Assembly: GCA_029379385.1 (NCBI GenBank)
Contig: CM055613.1
Coordinates: forward strand, 21,859,652-21,923,651
Direction: 5' to 3'
Length of the DNA stretch: 64,000 nt
From: Quillaja saponaria
Lineage: Eukaryota > Streptophyta > Magnoliopsida > Fabales > Quillajaceae
The stretch's first letter is position 1; the number at the start of each line of letters is the position of its first letter. The notes under the pieces are model-generated. The model was not told the origin of the DNA and made no database searches. It worked only from the letters and a program-made list of their open reading frames with translations. The translations under genes were made by a program, and so were the position numbers. Of the stretch, positions 31,667 through 41,140 are shown piece by piece.

Positions 31667-32460
31667 GCTTATTCGAAAATCATCATTTATAAAGTGATGA
31701 AGCCAGAAGATTAAGGTATGGATTTATACTGTCAAAAACAAATCAGAGATAGAAGAATATTTCATCGGCTATATACTTATTTTGATTATATGGCTGCATG
31801 GGAAAACTTGCTTTTATTTGGAAACACAACTAGTTTCTTAGGTTCACCCTCAATGAAGAACCTTCACCCACTACTTTTCCTCAGTGGTTAAAAACATGGT
31901 ATTTTTCTTAGGGAATTATTTCCTATAACCCTATCAAAATATGTTCATCTTTACTAGTTAAGGTTTTGTCAAAATAATCATTCTCTGGATCCTCAAGACA
32001 AAATTATCATGTTTACAAGCTTTTTATCAGCTCCCATAAGTTGTTAAATGGGAATTTATTGTAAAATAATATTCCTCTTCGGCCTTTGGGATTAATCAAT
32101 CAGTCCCCTAGTTAATTCGTAGAACTCAAAGTACATGGTGGGACAACTTCTCTAATTTCGAAGAGAACCTTAATAATTTCTAAAAGCTAGGGATCTTAAG
32201 ATCTAAGGCTTCTTCTCATAAACCTTATATAAATGAAAATAAAAAGGTGAAGAATCTCATCAATAATTTTCTTTTCATAAAATTAAAGTTTACTTTCATA
32301 AAAGGAGAAGGAATCCACTTTTCAAAAGGCAAAAGTCATCTTTTCTAAAAGAAAAAATGCTTTCGGTGACTTGAAGACAAATTTCTTAAAAGAAAAAGAT
32401 TTACTTTATAAAAGTAAATATTCATTTTCTATCTGGCGGATCAACTCCATTTTATCATGG
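31667..32460 (+). pseudogene. Decayed continuation of post-pol ORF and leader into the promoter region
   Basis: Coding-like stretches persist to about 31,870 and then become stop-rich. From 32,220 to 32,400 the DNA is purine-rich with many AAAAG/CTTTTAAAA words, as in intergenic regions upstream of caulimovirid promoters. No further gene is supported. Confidence 0.45.
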
Positions 32461-32461
32461 A

Positions 32462-32556
32462 CACGTGCCCAGACAGAAGGATAAGCCTTATCTCCAGGAA
32501 TTTGCTTTTCTCAGCCTTATCTCTTAGACAATTATGCTAGGATTGTTATTTAAAGG
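32462..32556 (+). promoter_or_regulatory. Candidate viral pregenomic RNA promoter
   Basis: A G-box core CACGTG (32,462-32,467) lies about 80 bp upstream of a TATA-like TATTTAAAGG (32,547-32,556). Both sit between the last pol-side ORF and the primer-binding site, where caulimovirids keep their single strong promoter. Activity is inferred from position and motifs only. Confidence 0.55.
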
Positions 32557-32615
32557 CATTTTCCTTATGTTGTTTCGTAACTTTTGGAGTAGGCTAGAAA
32601 ATCAGAAGTTTGAAA

Positions 32616-32621
32616 AATAAA
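32616..32621 (+). terminator. Candidate polyadenylation signal AATAAA
   Basis: AATAAA lies about 65 bp downstream of the TATA-like box, the arrangement used by pararetroviruses so that the transcript reads past it once and ends at the second pass. TTTGTAAT-type U-rich elements follow (32,640-32,690), and several TGTACCTGT words repeat at 32,690-32,780. Confidence 0.5.
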
Positions 32622-32691
32622 ACTCTTTGAGTATTTAAAGTGTTTTGTAAAACACAAGTAAAAGTTTCAAGTTTGTAATAGTGGGATTGTA

Positions 32692-32785
32692 CCTGTTGTA
32701 CCTGTAGCTGCTATTGTAAAATTACTGTTTTCAACTAGTACCTGTGAACGTGTTCTGTACCTGTGCCTTGTACCTGTAGTAAAGA
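32692..32785 (+). repeat. Short TGTACCTGT repeats in the viral leader
   Basis: TGTACCTGT or GTACCTGTG recurs five times in fewer than 100 bases (e.g. 32,690, 32,698, 32,736, 32,757, 32,769). The role is unknown; it lies in the transcribed leader between polyadenylation signal and primer site. Confidence 0.7.
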
Positions 32786-32907
32786 ATTTCTTTTTTGTTA
32801 ATGTAAGTGTTTTTCTACTCTTCTTTTATATATTTCTATGATTGATATGGGCTACTGAATCTTATTTCATGTCTGTGTTTTTGTCTGTGTACGCTAGCTT
32901 ACCCTTT

Positions 32908-32920
32908 TGGTATCAAAGCC
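32908..32920 (+). promoter_or_regulatory. Viral primer-binding site, initiator tRNA-Met
   Basis: TGGTATCAAAGCC differs by one base from the caulimovirid/retroelement consensus TGGTATCAGAGCC that pairs with initiator tRNA-Met. It marks the conventional start of the viral map, upstream of the movement protein. Confidence 0.88.
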
Positions 32921-33139
32921 AGTAACCTTAAAGGTTGGTAGAGTAGTGAAAATAGTCTTAAACTATCTGTTCATTAATCTTCAAAGTCGAGGAGTCAAAC
33001 CAAGAAAACGAAATCGAGGCATCTGATAACTCGTGTAGTCCGTTGAATGAAGGATGTTGAGGGTTGAGGGTTGAGTAAGTCCTTTGATAGTTTGCCCCTT
33101 TGACTCGAAGATAAAGTATTGGTATTTTAAGGAGATTTT

Positions 33140-34000
33140 TAAACTCTGTTAATTCTTCTAGTTCTAGTTCTAGTTCTGGTTCTGATAACTTGTCTAGGAA
33201 TAATAAAGAAGTTACTCTAGTAGAAAATATAGAAAAAGAACTTCAAAACTTGGAATCTTCTTCAAACTTCTGATAAACAAATTTATAGGAAAAATAGTTT
33301 TAGTCTAAAACAAGACTATATAATTAAAACCATGGAATAGTCAATTCCTTTAAAGGAAGGTCAAGATACATTTAAACTCTTCTCTTCTAAATTAATAGAA
33401 GGACATAAAAAGAAATTTAAATATCTTCATATAGGAATGGTTTCAAGTAGCGTTAAAACCCTTAACTAGATTTGGACTAAATACTTCTGCTCTTATATGT
33501 GTTAAGGACACAAGACACAAGAAGTTTTCAGACTCTTTATTAAGGTGTACAGAATCGAGTCTTTGTGATGGTCCTATTTTCTTTAGCTGCAATCCTAATT
33601 TTCAATATCCTTAACTGATCAAAACATAATTAATGCATTAACTTTAAATATTCAGTCTCATGATTTTGACATGTTACCAGGATTCGAAAATGTAGTCCTA
33701 ATATATAGGATTTATTACCTAAGGTAATGAATACAATGGCTCCCTAATGCTAAGATTGAGTCAAAAAGAGGTGAAAGCACACTTTTTATAGCTAATCCAA
33801 CTAAGACAAATATGGTGGTGCCTAAACAATCACATGGTATCAAGTAAATCTCCTTGAAACTTGGAAAATTGATCAAGGAATTCCTCCTAAGAAAATATAG
33901 TCTAGAGACTTAGAATCAGTAGTTGAATATACTGATAGGGATGTGGAGATAAAATTCTTTGCAAATAGAAAAATCAAACTCAATCTAGGAGAGTCTTCTA
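33140..34000 (+). pseudogene. Caulimovirid movement protein region
   Basis: After a Ser-rich start encoded by an AGTTCT repeat (33,160-33,183), frames with stops carry HKKFKYLHIG, then RFGLNTSALICVKDTRH, SLLRCTESSLCDGPIFFSCN and IINALTLNIQSHDFDMLPG in this order (33,390-33,690). This pattern matches the 30K-type cell-to-cell movement proteins of caulimovirids, including the central Asp of the D-motif. A stop interrupts near 33,338 and frameshifts occur near 33,450 and 33,600. It ends with a basic Ser/Arg stretch (SSRRRSTS, near 33,995-34,020). Confidence 0.75.
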
Positions 34001-34030
34001 GAAGGAGGTCTACATCTTCAATTTCTACCA

Positions 34031-34450
34031 TTGAAGCAGAAAAGGCGACAGATAATTGGGGGAATTATAAAATCCAAAGATCAGGTTAGTCATCCTCAAT
34101 ACCAAGTTGAAACACTTTCAGAGTTAGGATTAAAATCACCTTCAAAAGATAATTCACCAACATCCTCTGAAATGGGGTACGTCGTATGCATGTTATCCTC
34201 TACAGAGTCATTACGCCCATTTACCATTAAACATAAATGGTTTTACACAACTTTTAGTGAAAAAGAAAGAGATTACTGGATCTCTATGCATAAGCAGTAT
34301 ATGGAAAAATATCATAAGAAGCCAGTATTCTTTAAGTGGCTTAAACAAGCCTTTAGGTTCCACAAAAAAGATTGGCCCAATTTTGAGGATCCTAAGTTCG
34401 TTAATGTTTTAGAAACTGATTGTCAAAACTTTTTCACCAGGGAGGGATAG
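34031..34450 (+). pseudogene. Viral polyprotein segment after the movement protein
   Basis: A 139-codon open stretch with KHKWFYTTFSEKERDYWI, MHKQYMEKYHKKPVFFKWL and WPNFEDPKF. It lies between movement and coat domains; the aromatic/basic composition suggests a structured domain, possibly the C-terminal part of the movement protein or N-terminal coat region. It ends in a stop at 34,448-34,450. The internal ATG is unlikely to be the real start. Confidence 0.5.
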
Positions 34451-34990
34451 AATATAGCAGCAGTTCATCCCCCAGAATCAACACTTTTAGTTAAAAAATC
34501 TAAAGGTGAAACAATAGCTAATCCTTAATTAGCTATACCAAAAGAAGCATCAACATCAAGTGCCTTGGTTGAAATATCCAACCAAAATAATTATACAAAT
34601 TTATTTCTTCAATCCTTAGGAAAACAGTCCTCAAGGATAGAAAATTTTCTTATTCAAGAAAAGTCTTCCCAACAAATAATTCCGCAAACTTCAGGATCTT
34701 CTAGTAAAGAATATGCTAAGATCTATCCTATCATGATGAAGCCGCCACCAAAAGTTAACCTGAAATTTAGAAAAGAATCTAGAATCAATGATAAAAACTT
34801 TGTGGATGAATTAGTCAATAGGTTAGAGAATCTAAACATATCTGAAAAGAAAAATGTCAACATACTGAGTCAAAATCAAGAAAAGACTCACATTTAGAAG
34901 TTAATAAACTTCATTGGAATGAAACAACTCCAACTGCCCCATCTAAAATGTACCACCCAAGACCCTCACCGTTAGATCTTCAATATGAAG
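34451..34990 (+). pseudogene. Viral low-complexity linker before the coat domain
   Basis: Contains the 110-codon frame 34,565-34,897 (SNQNNYTNLFLQSLGKQSS, then DELVNRLENLNISEKKNV), rich in Ser, Gln, Asn and Lys and without a recognised domain. Such linkers join movement and coat parts of caulimovirid polyproteins. Confidence 0.45.
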
Positions 34991-35945
34991 ATAATGCTAT
35001 CCAAGATAGGGTCCAGTTTGATGGCAAGTCCATAGTAGAATGGAATATTGATAGACTGGCAAAATATCAAATCCTCCAAACAACGAAACACATGCTAATG
35101 TAAGCTGTAGTATGTAGGTCCAATGGTAACACTGATAGGGAAATAGGCTTAGCCATAATCAGTGGGTTTACAGGACAATTGTTAGGTTGGTGGGATTTCC
35201 CACTTGTCAGATATCTCTAAACAAAAACTCTTAAATTTTGTAAAATAGGAAAATGGAAATTTGATAACTGATATAGTTAATACTTTGATCTATACTATTA
35301 TAAACCACTTTGTAGGAGCTAATATGCTTAGGTTAGATAGATCACATGAATAACTGATTAATCTTAGGTGTCCAGATCTATCTCACTTCCAGTGGTATAA
35401 AGATGTGTTCTTATCTAGAGTTTATCAAAGCCCAGACAGTCAAGCTAACTTTTAGAAAGAAATTTTTTTAGTAGATCTCCCAATTCTGTTTGCTTATAAA
35501 ATACGAAATAAACTAAAAGATAAACATGGTGGTAATATACCATACAATAGCTGTACTTATGAAGAGTTAGCTTCAGAGGTCGTATCAGAAGGAATATCAT
35601 TATGTAATGATATTAGGCTAAAACGACAAATTGATAAAGAAAAATTAAGTGGGAAAAGAGCTTTAGGAAACTTCTGTGAACAATTTGGATATCCCACAAG
35701 TAGTCAATTTAAGCAGTCTAAAAAGACTTATAAATTTCAAAAGAAATTCTCTAATAAACCTTATAAGAGATAACAATATAAAAGGAATGAAAAGGCAAAA
35801 ACTGGTTATTAAGAACCCAGCAAGAAACCTTTAGTCAAGGAAACTAATTATAAAAAGGTTCTTATATGTTGTAAGTGTGGAAAACTAGGTCACTTCCAAA
35901 ATAAATGCAGGGTCAAAAAAGAAAATAAATGCACTTCAAATTGAT
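34991..35945 (+). pseudogene. Caulimovirid coat protein with CCHC zinc knuckle
   Basis: Stop-interrupted frames carry the conserved core: FDGKSIVEWNID, AIISGFTGQLLGWWD, LSHFQWYKDVFLSRVY, IRNKLKDKHGG, YEELASEVVSEGISLCND and KRALGNFCEQFG, followed by a Lys-rich tail. The zinc knuckle C-x2-C-x4-H-x4-C is complete at 35,867-35,908 (CCKCGKLGHFQNKC). The order core, basic tail, CCHC is that of caulimovirid coat proteins, which bind viral nucleic acid. At least six stops or frameshifts lie between 35,100 and 35,800. Confidence 0.85.
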
Positions 35946-36008
35946 GTAGGATTAAAGAAATCCTTATGTCAAATATTATTAGAAGACTCTGACGAAGAAA
36001 ATGAACAA

Positions 36009-36554
36009 TTGAATGCTTTTATAATAGAGCAGTATAAATTAGATTCTAGTTTAGAAGAGTCAGAAAATGAATATAACTCTGAGTCAGAACAGTCTGAAAA
36101 ATCAAAATGTTGTTATGATAATGGCTGTGATGAATGTATCCTAAAAACTATAGGATTAAACAATCTTAGTATAAATGTCTTGTTAAAAGAAGAAAGTCTA
36201 ATTTTAGACTTAATTGATAAAATTTCAGACCCTGAAGAAAGAAGAATACAGTTAGAAAACTATATTCAAATGTCTAATAAGGGTAAAAATTCGGTAGTAA
36301 AAGGAAGTATAAAAGATGATTCTTATTCCTTTAAAAATATAATTGAAAGAGTAGAAACTGTTAACTCTTCATCAAAAGAACCAACTATTGCTAATTTAAA
36401 ATCAGAAATTAATGAAATAAAGGAAGAAGTAAGAACTCTAAAACAAAGAGTTTCTAATCTAGAAGAGTTGGATGAAGATCAATTCCAAGACCTTATATGG
36501 GAATCATCAAAAGAAACAAAAAATCCAGAGCCTAAAACAAAGGAAAAAGTATAA
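36009..36554 (+). CDS. Viral acidic / coiled-coil ORF segment, intact 181 codons
   Basis: Open from ATG at 36,009 to TAA at 36,552-36,554, though it is probably the continuation of the coat/polyprotein frame. The N-terminal third is very acidic (EESENEYNSESEQSEKS) and holds a Cys cluster CCYDNGCDEC. The C-terminal third has heptad-like KSEINEIKEEVRTLKQRVSN, a likely coiled coil. Acidic tails after the zinc knuckle and a coiled-coil virion-associated function are known in the family; which applies here is not certain. Confidence 0.6.
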   Translation: MNAFIIEQYKLDSSLEESENEYNSESEQSEKSKCCYDNGCDECILKTIGLNNLSINVLLKEESLILDLIDKISDPEERRIQLENYIQMSNKGKNSVVKGSIKDDSYSFKNIIERVETVNSSSKEPTIANLKSEINEIKEEVRTLKQRVSNLEELDEDQFQDLIWESSKETKNPEPKTKEKV

Positions 36555-36584
36555 TGATACAAGAACCATAGGAAGGAACGGTAA

Positions 36585-36780
36585 ACATCCTTAATGATCC
36601 AAAAGGATGGATTTGTGATTTAGATCTAGTCATAGCACAAAAATGGCTTACTAAAATAAATATAGTTGTAAATAATAATTCAGTTTTCAGTCTGTTGCCT
36701 TAATAGATTCAGGAGCAGATTTGAATTGTATTAATGAAGGACTAGTCCTATCCAAGTACTTTCAGAAAACTACACAAATA
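36585..36780 (+). pseudogene. Viral aspartic protease, N-terminal part
   Basis: The frame reads VALIDSGADLNCINEGLV with the catalytic DSG at 36,706-36,714, then LSKYFQKTTQ, and is cut at about 36,780 by the insertion junction. Only the first half of a retropepsin-like domain is here. The rest should be at the left end of the viral block, but I do not recognise the protease C-terminal half there, so some sequence may have been lost at the junction. Confidence 0.8.
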
Positions 36781-36880
36781 TGTCCCGATCCACTTTTTTT
36801 TTCTTCCTTTTTCCTTTTTCCTTATTCTTTCCTCCTCTTTACACAAGTTCTTCTTTCTGCTCTCTTTGCAGCAGCCATGG
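36781..36880 (+). repeat. Direct repeat flanking the viral insertion, right
   Basis: TGTCCCGATCCAC to GCAGCAGCCATGG, 100 bp, pairs with 29,613-29,708. Confidence 0.92.
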
Positions 36881-38600
36881 GAGCTTCAAGAGGTCTCTTT
36901 TCTTGTTGAAAGTACCTCTCTTTTCCCCTTCTAAGACTCCTAAAAGTCCTCAAACTCCTCCTTCTTAACTCCTCCAAAACAGCTCTGTTTTGCCTCCATT
37001 TTAGTCTAAGTTTTTGCTGTTCTATTAGTCAGTTTTAGGACTATTTTGAGTGGATATTTCATTGCCCTTTCCCCTCCATTTCAAGCCTATTTCTAGCTCC
37101 AAATAGCAACCCAAAATATCTCCCAAAAGCCATCCAAGACAACCTCATAAAGCCACTCAAAACAGCCTCTATTTCTGCTAGTTTTTTAGGCTGATTTCAG
37201 TATGTTTTTGCTCTATTTCCTGCCATTTTGGGTGGCCATTCTAGCTCCTATTTGGAACCCAAACTACCTCAAATCATCAAGGTAAATTAGTAGTCTATGG
37301 GTCCTTGTTGCTTCTCTTGAATTTCCTTGCATTGTAATAAGTTAATTCCTTTACTTGTGAGCTTGAAATTGCAAATGAAATTGTGTTCTCTTGATTTCAA
37401 TTGTGGGTTGTTTGAATTGTCTATTGATTCCCGAAATTGGAAACCCTAGCCTAATCTTACTTATTGGAAGTTCCATGAATTAAGCTTGGTTATTTGTGTG
37501 GGCGTTTGGTTATGAAAATTCAAATACGAGAATATCATTTTTGTTGTTGGAATGTTGGTTGGCAACTAAACGTGAAAATTGTGTAAATTCTAATTTTAGC
37601 AATTTAATTTAATTATTTTTTAAAGTTGTTATAAGTGTAGGAAATGAAATTGTTTGGTTGATTTGAGTAAATGGGTAATTCTAAATCATACTTTGAAATT
37701 GTTGGATTTAAAAAATTCTTGGAATTGTATATTTTTGTTAGTTTGCAAAACTTTAAGAATCTTGGTATTTAGCATATGTTTTAGCTATGATACATCTATA
37801 TACTTTTCGTTTTGAGCTCACCAAGATTAAATTACTACACTTGGAATTCCTTGGATTTGGATGTTTGCATGTGGGCTAGGATGTGTTATTTGGGTTTAAC
37901 TTTGAATTCGTGCTTTGTGGGGGAACTCAATGCTTCTAATCCTTGGTTATTCAGTTTGACTCCGAGATGCTTATTTTATCATCATTTGAAACTGTTTTAG
38001 GCTTGTTGCAGACTCTTACACCTTTAGTTGGATGACTTTTGGTTCTTGACATTCTTGGAAGCTTCACTTGTACTTCGAGTAGATAGTTTCTAGTGTAGTG
38101 TTTTCATTATACTCACCACATGCATCACTAATTTTCAATTCTGAAACTACTTCTTTTATAAATATGTTTTACTTAAACTTGACTTATGACCTTTCAAGAT
38201 TTTCAAACTAGTTTTTAAGTAAATGATTTTGTATGCACATTTGAAACATCAAACATTTTAAAGATCCATAGTCATCAGGGACAAGCACTTTAACATTTTA
38301 TCCTCTCTTATTTCATAAGTGTCATTAGACATATACTTTGAATAGATTTGAAATCAATATTGCCACTTGGAATGAAAGTTGATTTATGTTATTTTGACCA
38401 TTGGTGTACAACATTATTTGACTTTGGATTTGATGGACTTATTTGATTTGGAAAATAAAAATCAGAATGTTTGTTATTTGGATAATGATGTTGGAGATGC
38501 TTCAACTGATTTTCTTAGTTTTCATCTTAGAATAACTTTGTTATTCATGTATTCTATTTTTTTTCCTTTTTGGATTGCTTTATGGAATAGTACTTGTCAG
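36881..38600 (+). mobile_element. LTR-like sequence, downstream part
   Basis: Continues the sequence cut at 29,708: pyrimidine-rich leader, then non-coding DNA with GATAGTTTCTAGTGTAGTG and ACTCACCACATGCATCAC (38,080-38,130). Open frames at 37,812-38,000 and 38,379-38,609 have no recognisable motif. It reads as the transcribed half of a long plant LTR; the far boundary is not visible. Confidence 0.5.
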
Positions 38601-38639
38601 AACACCTAAGCTAACGATGTATAGTTAGCCTAACAAAAC

Positions 38640-38960
38640 ATGAGAGCACCCTAACTTTTGAAAAGTTCATCCCCTTTAGGCAGATAAACATTCTAGGTCG
38701 AGAATGCAACATGTCAAGCAATGGGCGTATTAATAACCAAGAATAAAAATTTATTATACATGAATCCAAAGTGCATCATTACAAGCTCTCCTTTAGATAG
38801 AGAATGTAATATGCTATTAGAATATCATGATCAACCCATGAAACCAAAATTAGAGTATCCTAGCTTTCGAAAAATCTATCCCCTTTGGGCAGATAAACAT
38901 TCTAGGCCGGTATATCCTAAACCTCATATTTCATGTATTTATCAAAATTAAAGTATATAA
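38640..38960 (-). repeat. Dispersed repeat R2, copy 2
   Basis: Reverse-complement counterpart of 5,880-6,200, with two blocks of ATCCCCTTTAGGCAGATAAA and AAACATTCTAGGTCG at 38,668 and 38,878. The frame 38,721-38,951 is a by-product of the repeat. Confidence 0.6.
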
Positions 38961-40054
38961 TCACCCATACTGTAGCTTTCAAAAGTCCCACAAGTCTATA
39001 TATATTGGCCATTTTGATGGCAACCACTTATATAAACCTAAATGATTTTCTCAAGCCGGAAAAATTTAATTACTCACAATTTATCCTTCTTAATTGAAAT
39101 ACTATTCAAAAGTATATCAAAGGATCACTTAATACATGTTGCAAACTTTAATCAAAATTAAATCAAAACATAAGAGTATGATAATATTTAGCTCTAACTA
39201 GGGAGAGTACTTACTGTTTTTAGTTTCATAACATGAAAAACATAAGATTTCAATATGTCCCAATATTTATATACGTGCAATTAAATTAGTTTTAAACATA
39301 ACAAAATAGCATTCACAAATATTTTACTTTATGCACATAATTTTCCAAATCTGACTATACAATAAAATTAGAAAATTCAAATAAAAAATGGGGGAGGAGA
39401 AGACCGCCAAAGGGCTATGCATGGGTGGGTTATTCTTCTTCAACCTCCAGTCAGGTATAACTTGACTCGGCTTGGAGCATTTTGGATCTTGATCGACTCG
39501 ATTCTTAAATTTATGACTTTTACCCCATTTTCCTTGATTTTTCTCAAATAATTTTTTATGGGTTTTGTTTTAAATTACTATACTAAAAAAAAAAACTGTA
39601 AAACAATTTCATGTTTTATCAAATAAATAATTCATCGAATTGAAATTAAAATTCTACTCCAATTCAAAAGGATTTTATTAAAATTTCTTATAGCAACACG
39701 GGTTAAATACGTTGATTGGATTATAATGATGTATAAAAACATATTAGATGCAAAACTCATGATAAAAAATGATTTAAACAACATGAAATCTTAACTTTTT
39801 TAAATCAAAGAAATAAATTCAATTTTAAAACAACCCGAATCTTAAAATTTCAAATTTCTCAATATATAGTTGATGGTCATGCAAACTATACGTCAAATTA
39901 AAGATATTTTGAAAAGGAATAAAACCCCCAACATTAGGAATTCAATTTCATACATTTAAGATTTCAATTTTTGAACTTAAAATTTGACTTAAATAAACAC
40001 TATTATTTTATGTTAATTAAATAAAATTTAAGGTCCTAAATTCATGTATATCTA
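38961..40054. other. Unassigned AT-rich stretch
   Basis: No ORF or motif, apart from a short GC-richer patch near 39,390-39,500 (GGGGGAGGAGAAGACC). It would be the leader of the minus-strand element whose primer site follows, but no gag is recognisable. Confidence 0.45.
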
Positions 40055-40066
40055 GCTCTGATACCA
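40055..40066 (-). promoter_or_regulatory. Primer-binding site, initiator tRNA-Met, canonical
   Basis: The minus strand reads TGGTATCAGAGC exactly, 2 bp from an LTR terminus (TGTAAAATAATTAC at 40,069 on the plus strand). Confidence 0.85.
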
Positions 40067-40068
40067 CA

Positions 40069-41140
40069 TGTAAAATAATTACAGGATTACATATATGAAT
40101 TTAGAACACACTTTAGTATTACACTTGCATACCTGATTGAACAATAATAGCGGAATAGATAAGTCCTCATCAAGCATGCCTTAGAATGAATCCTTGTACA
40201 ACTAGGTCTTCCTCTTCATACTATCTACTTGATGACAGCTCTCAATGAGGCAAGGTGCACTAACTGAGAGAGGAAAGAGGACCCCAACTTATTTATGATC
40301 CAACCCTAAGACTCGTCCCATTAAAAATTTCTTAAGGCACTCAGCCTACACTAACTACCAATCCACATCTAACATAAAGAGGTGTGGTTCAGCACTATCT
40401 AAATGATCATATAAACCAAATGGTCTCTTACTAACATATCTGAATTGGACTAAATCTTAAACCCATTTTTATCATAATCAAAATCATAGATTTTCTAACA
40501 AAAAATGCATAGAAACAATAGAGAACTTTTCTAAAAATAAATTTGATTTGTTCAATTAGTAAAGTTAATTCAAACTAACAAGAATTTAGTCATGAAAAAC
40601 TTCTTAATGTTTCAACAAATAGTAAAAGAAGTTTTAAACTTTAATGTTCTCCTTCCCATCCAGAAAAAAATACCAACAAAAAATAATTTTTAAAACACCT
40701 AAAATCCATAAAAATTAATTATAAACAACATCAATTCTAAAATAAAGAATCGTATAAAATACATTTTAACCTTTTTGGTTTGTAGGCTAGTATGATGTTT
40801 TAGAATTTAAAGTCAGGATAGCCTAATCACAAAAAATGATCTAAAATCCCTACTCCCCAAATCACAAACAACTACAATTACTAAATATGACCTACAAGTG
40901 AACTGATAGAATATGATATTTAAGACAAGAATACCTCAGCCAACTCTTGTGACTCTTTTGTCTCTAACCTCAACCACCTCCAACCTCGTCTTTGACAACT
41001 ACCAGGACCCCAGCCATATGGATGTTTTGTGTGAATTGTAATAACAGAGAATGGGGGAATGTGTTGTGCATATGAAATGGGGAGGAATGTAAAAGAAAAA
41101 AAGAAGAGAATTGAATAAAATAAAGAGCTACTATCAAAAC
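40069..41140 (-). mobile_element. LTR of a minus-strand element, probably Ty1/copia (right edge approximate)
   Basis: Defined at its left by TG and the adjacent primer site. 40,240-40,520 is shared in inverted orientation with 2,410-2,640. Near 41,000 the minus strand has a pyrimidine-rich, leader-like run. The right edge is not resolved, so length and target duplication are unknown. Confidence 0.6.

Larger units (their letters stand above)
29709..36780 (+). mobile_element. Endogenous pararetrovirus (Caulimoviridae), permuted single copy
   Basis: Order along the plus strand: RT-RNase H, a further ORF, a promoter/polyadenylation region, tRNA-Met primer site, movement protein, coat protein with zinc knuckle, acidic ORF, protease. 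On a circle this is the usual caulimovirid order opened between protease and RT. At about 7.07 kb it is close to one genome length for the family (about 7-9 kb), so nearly a complete genome was inserted once. Every large gene has stops or frameshifts, so it is an inactive relic. The genus is not certain; movement protein first, coat next and pol last followed by one more ORF is compatible with several genera that have endogenous members. It is bounded by ~100-bp direct repeats. Confidence 0.9.

Noticed and set aside
36721..36909. 62-codon frame as a gene
   Set aside because: It runs from viral protease across the insertion junction into the flanking LTR-like DNA.
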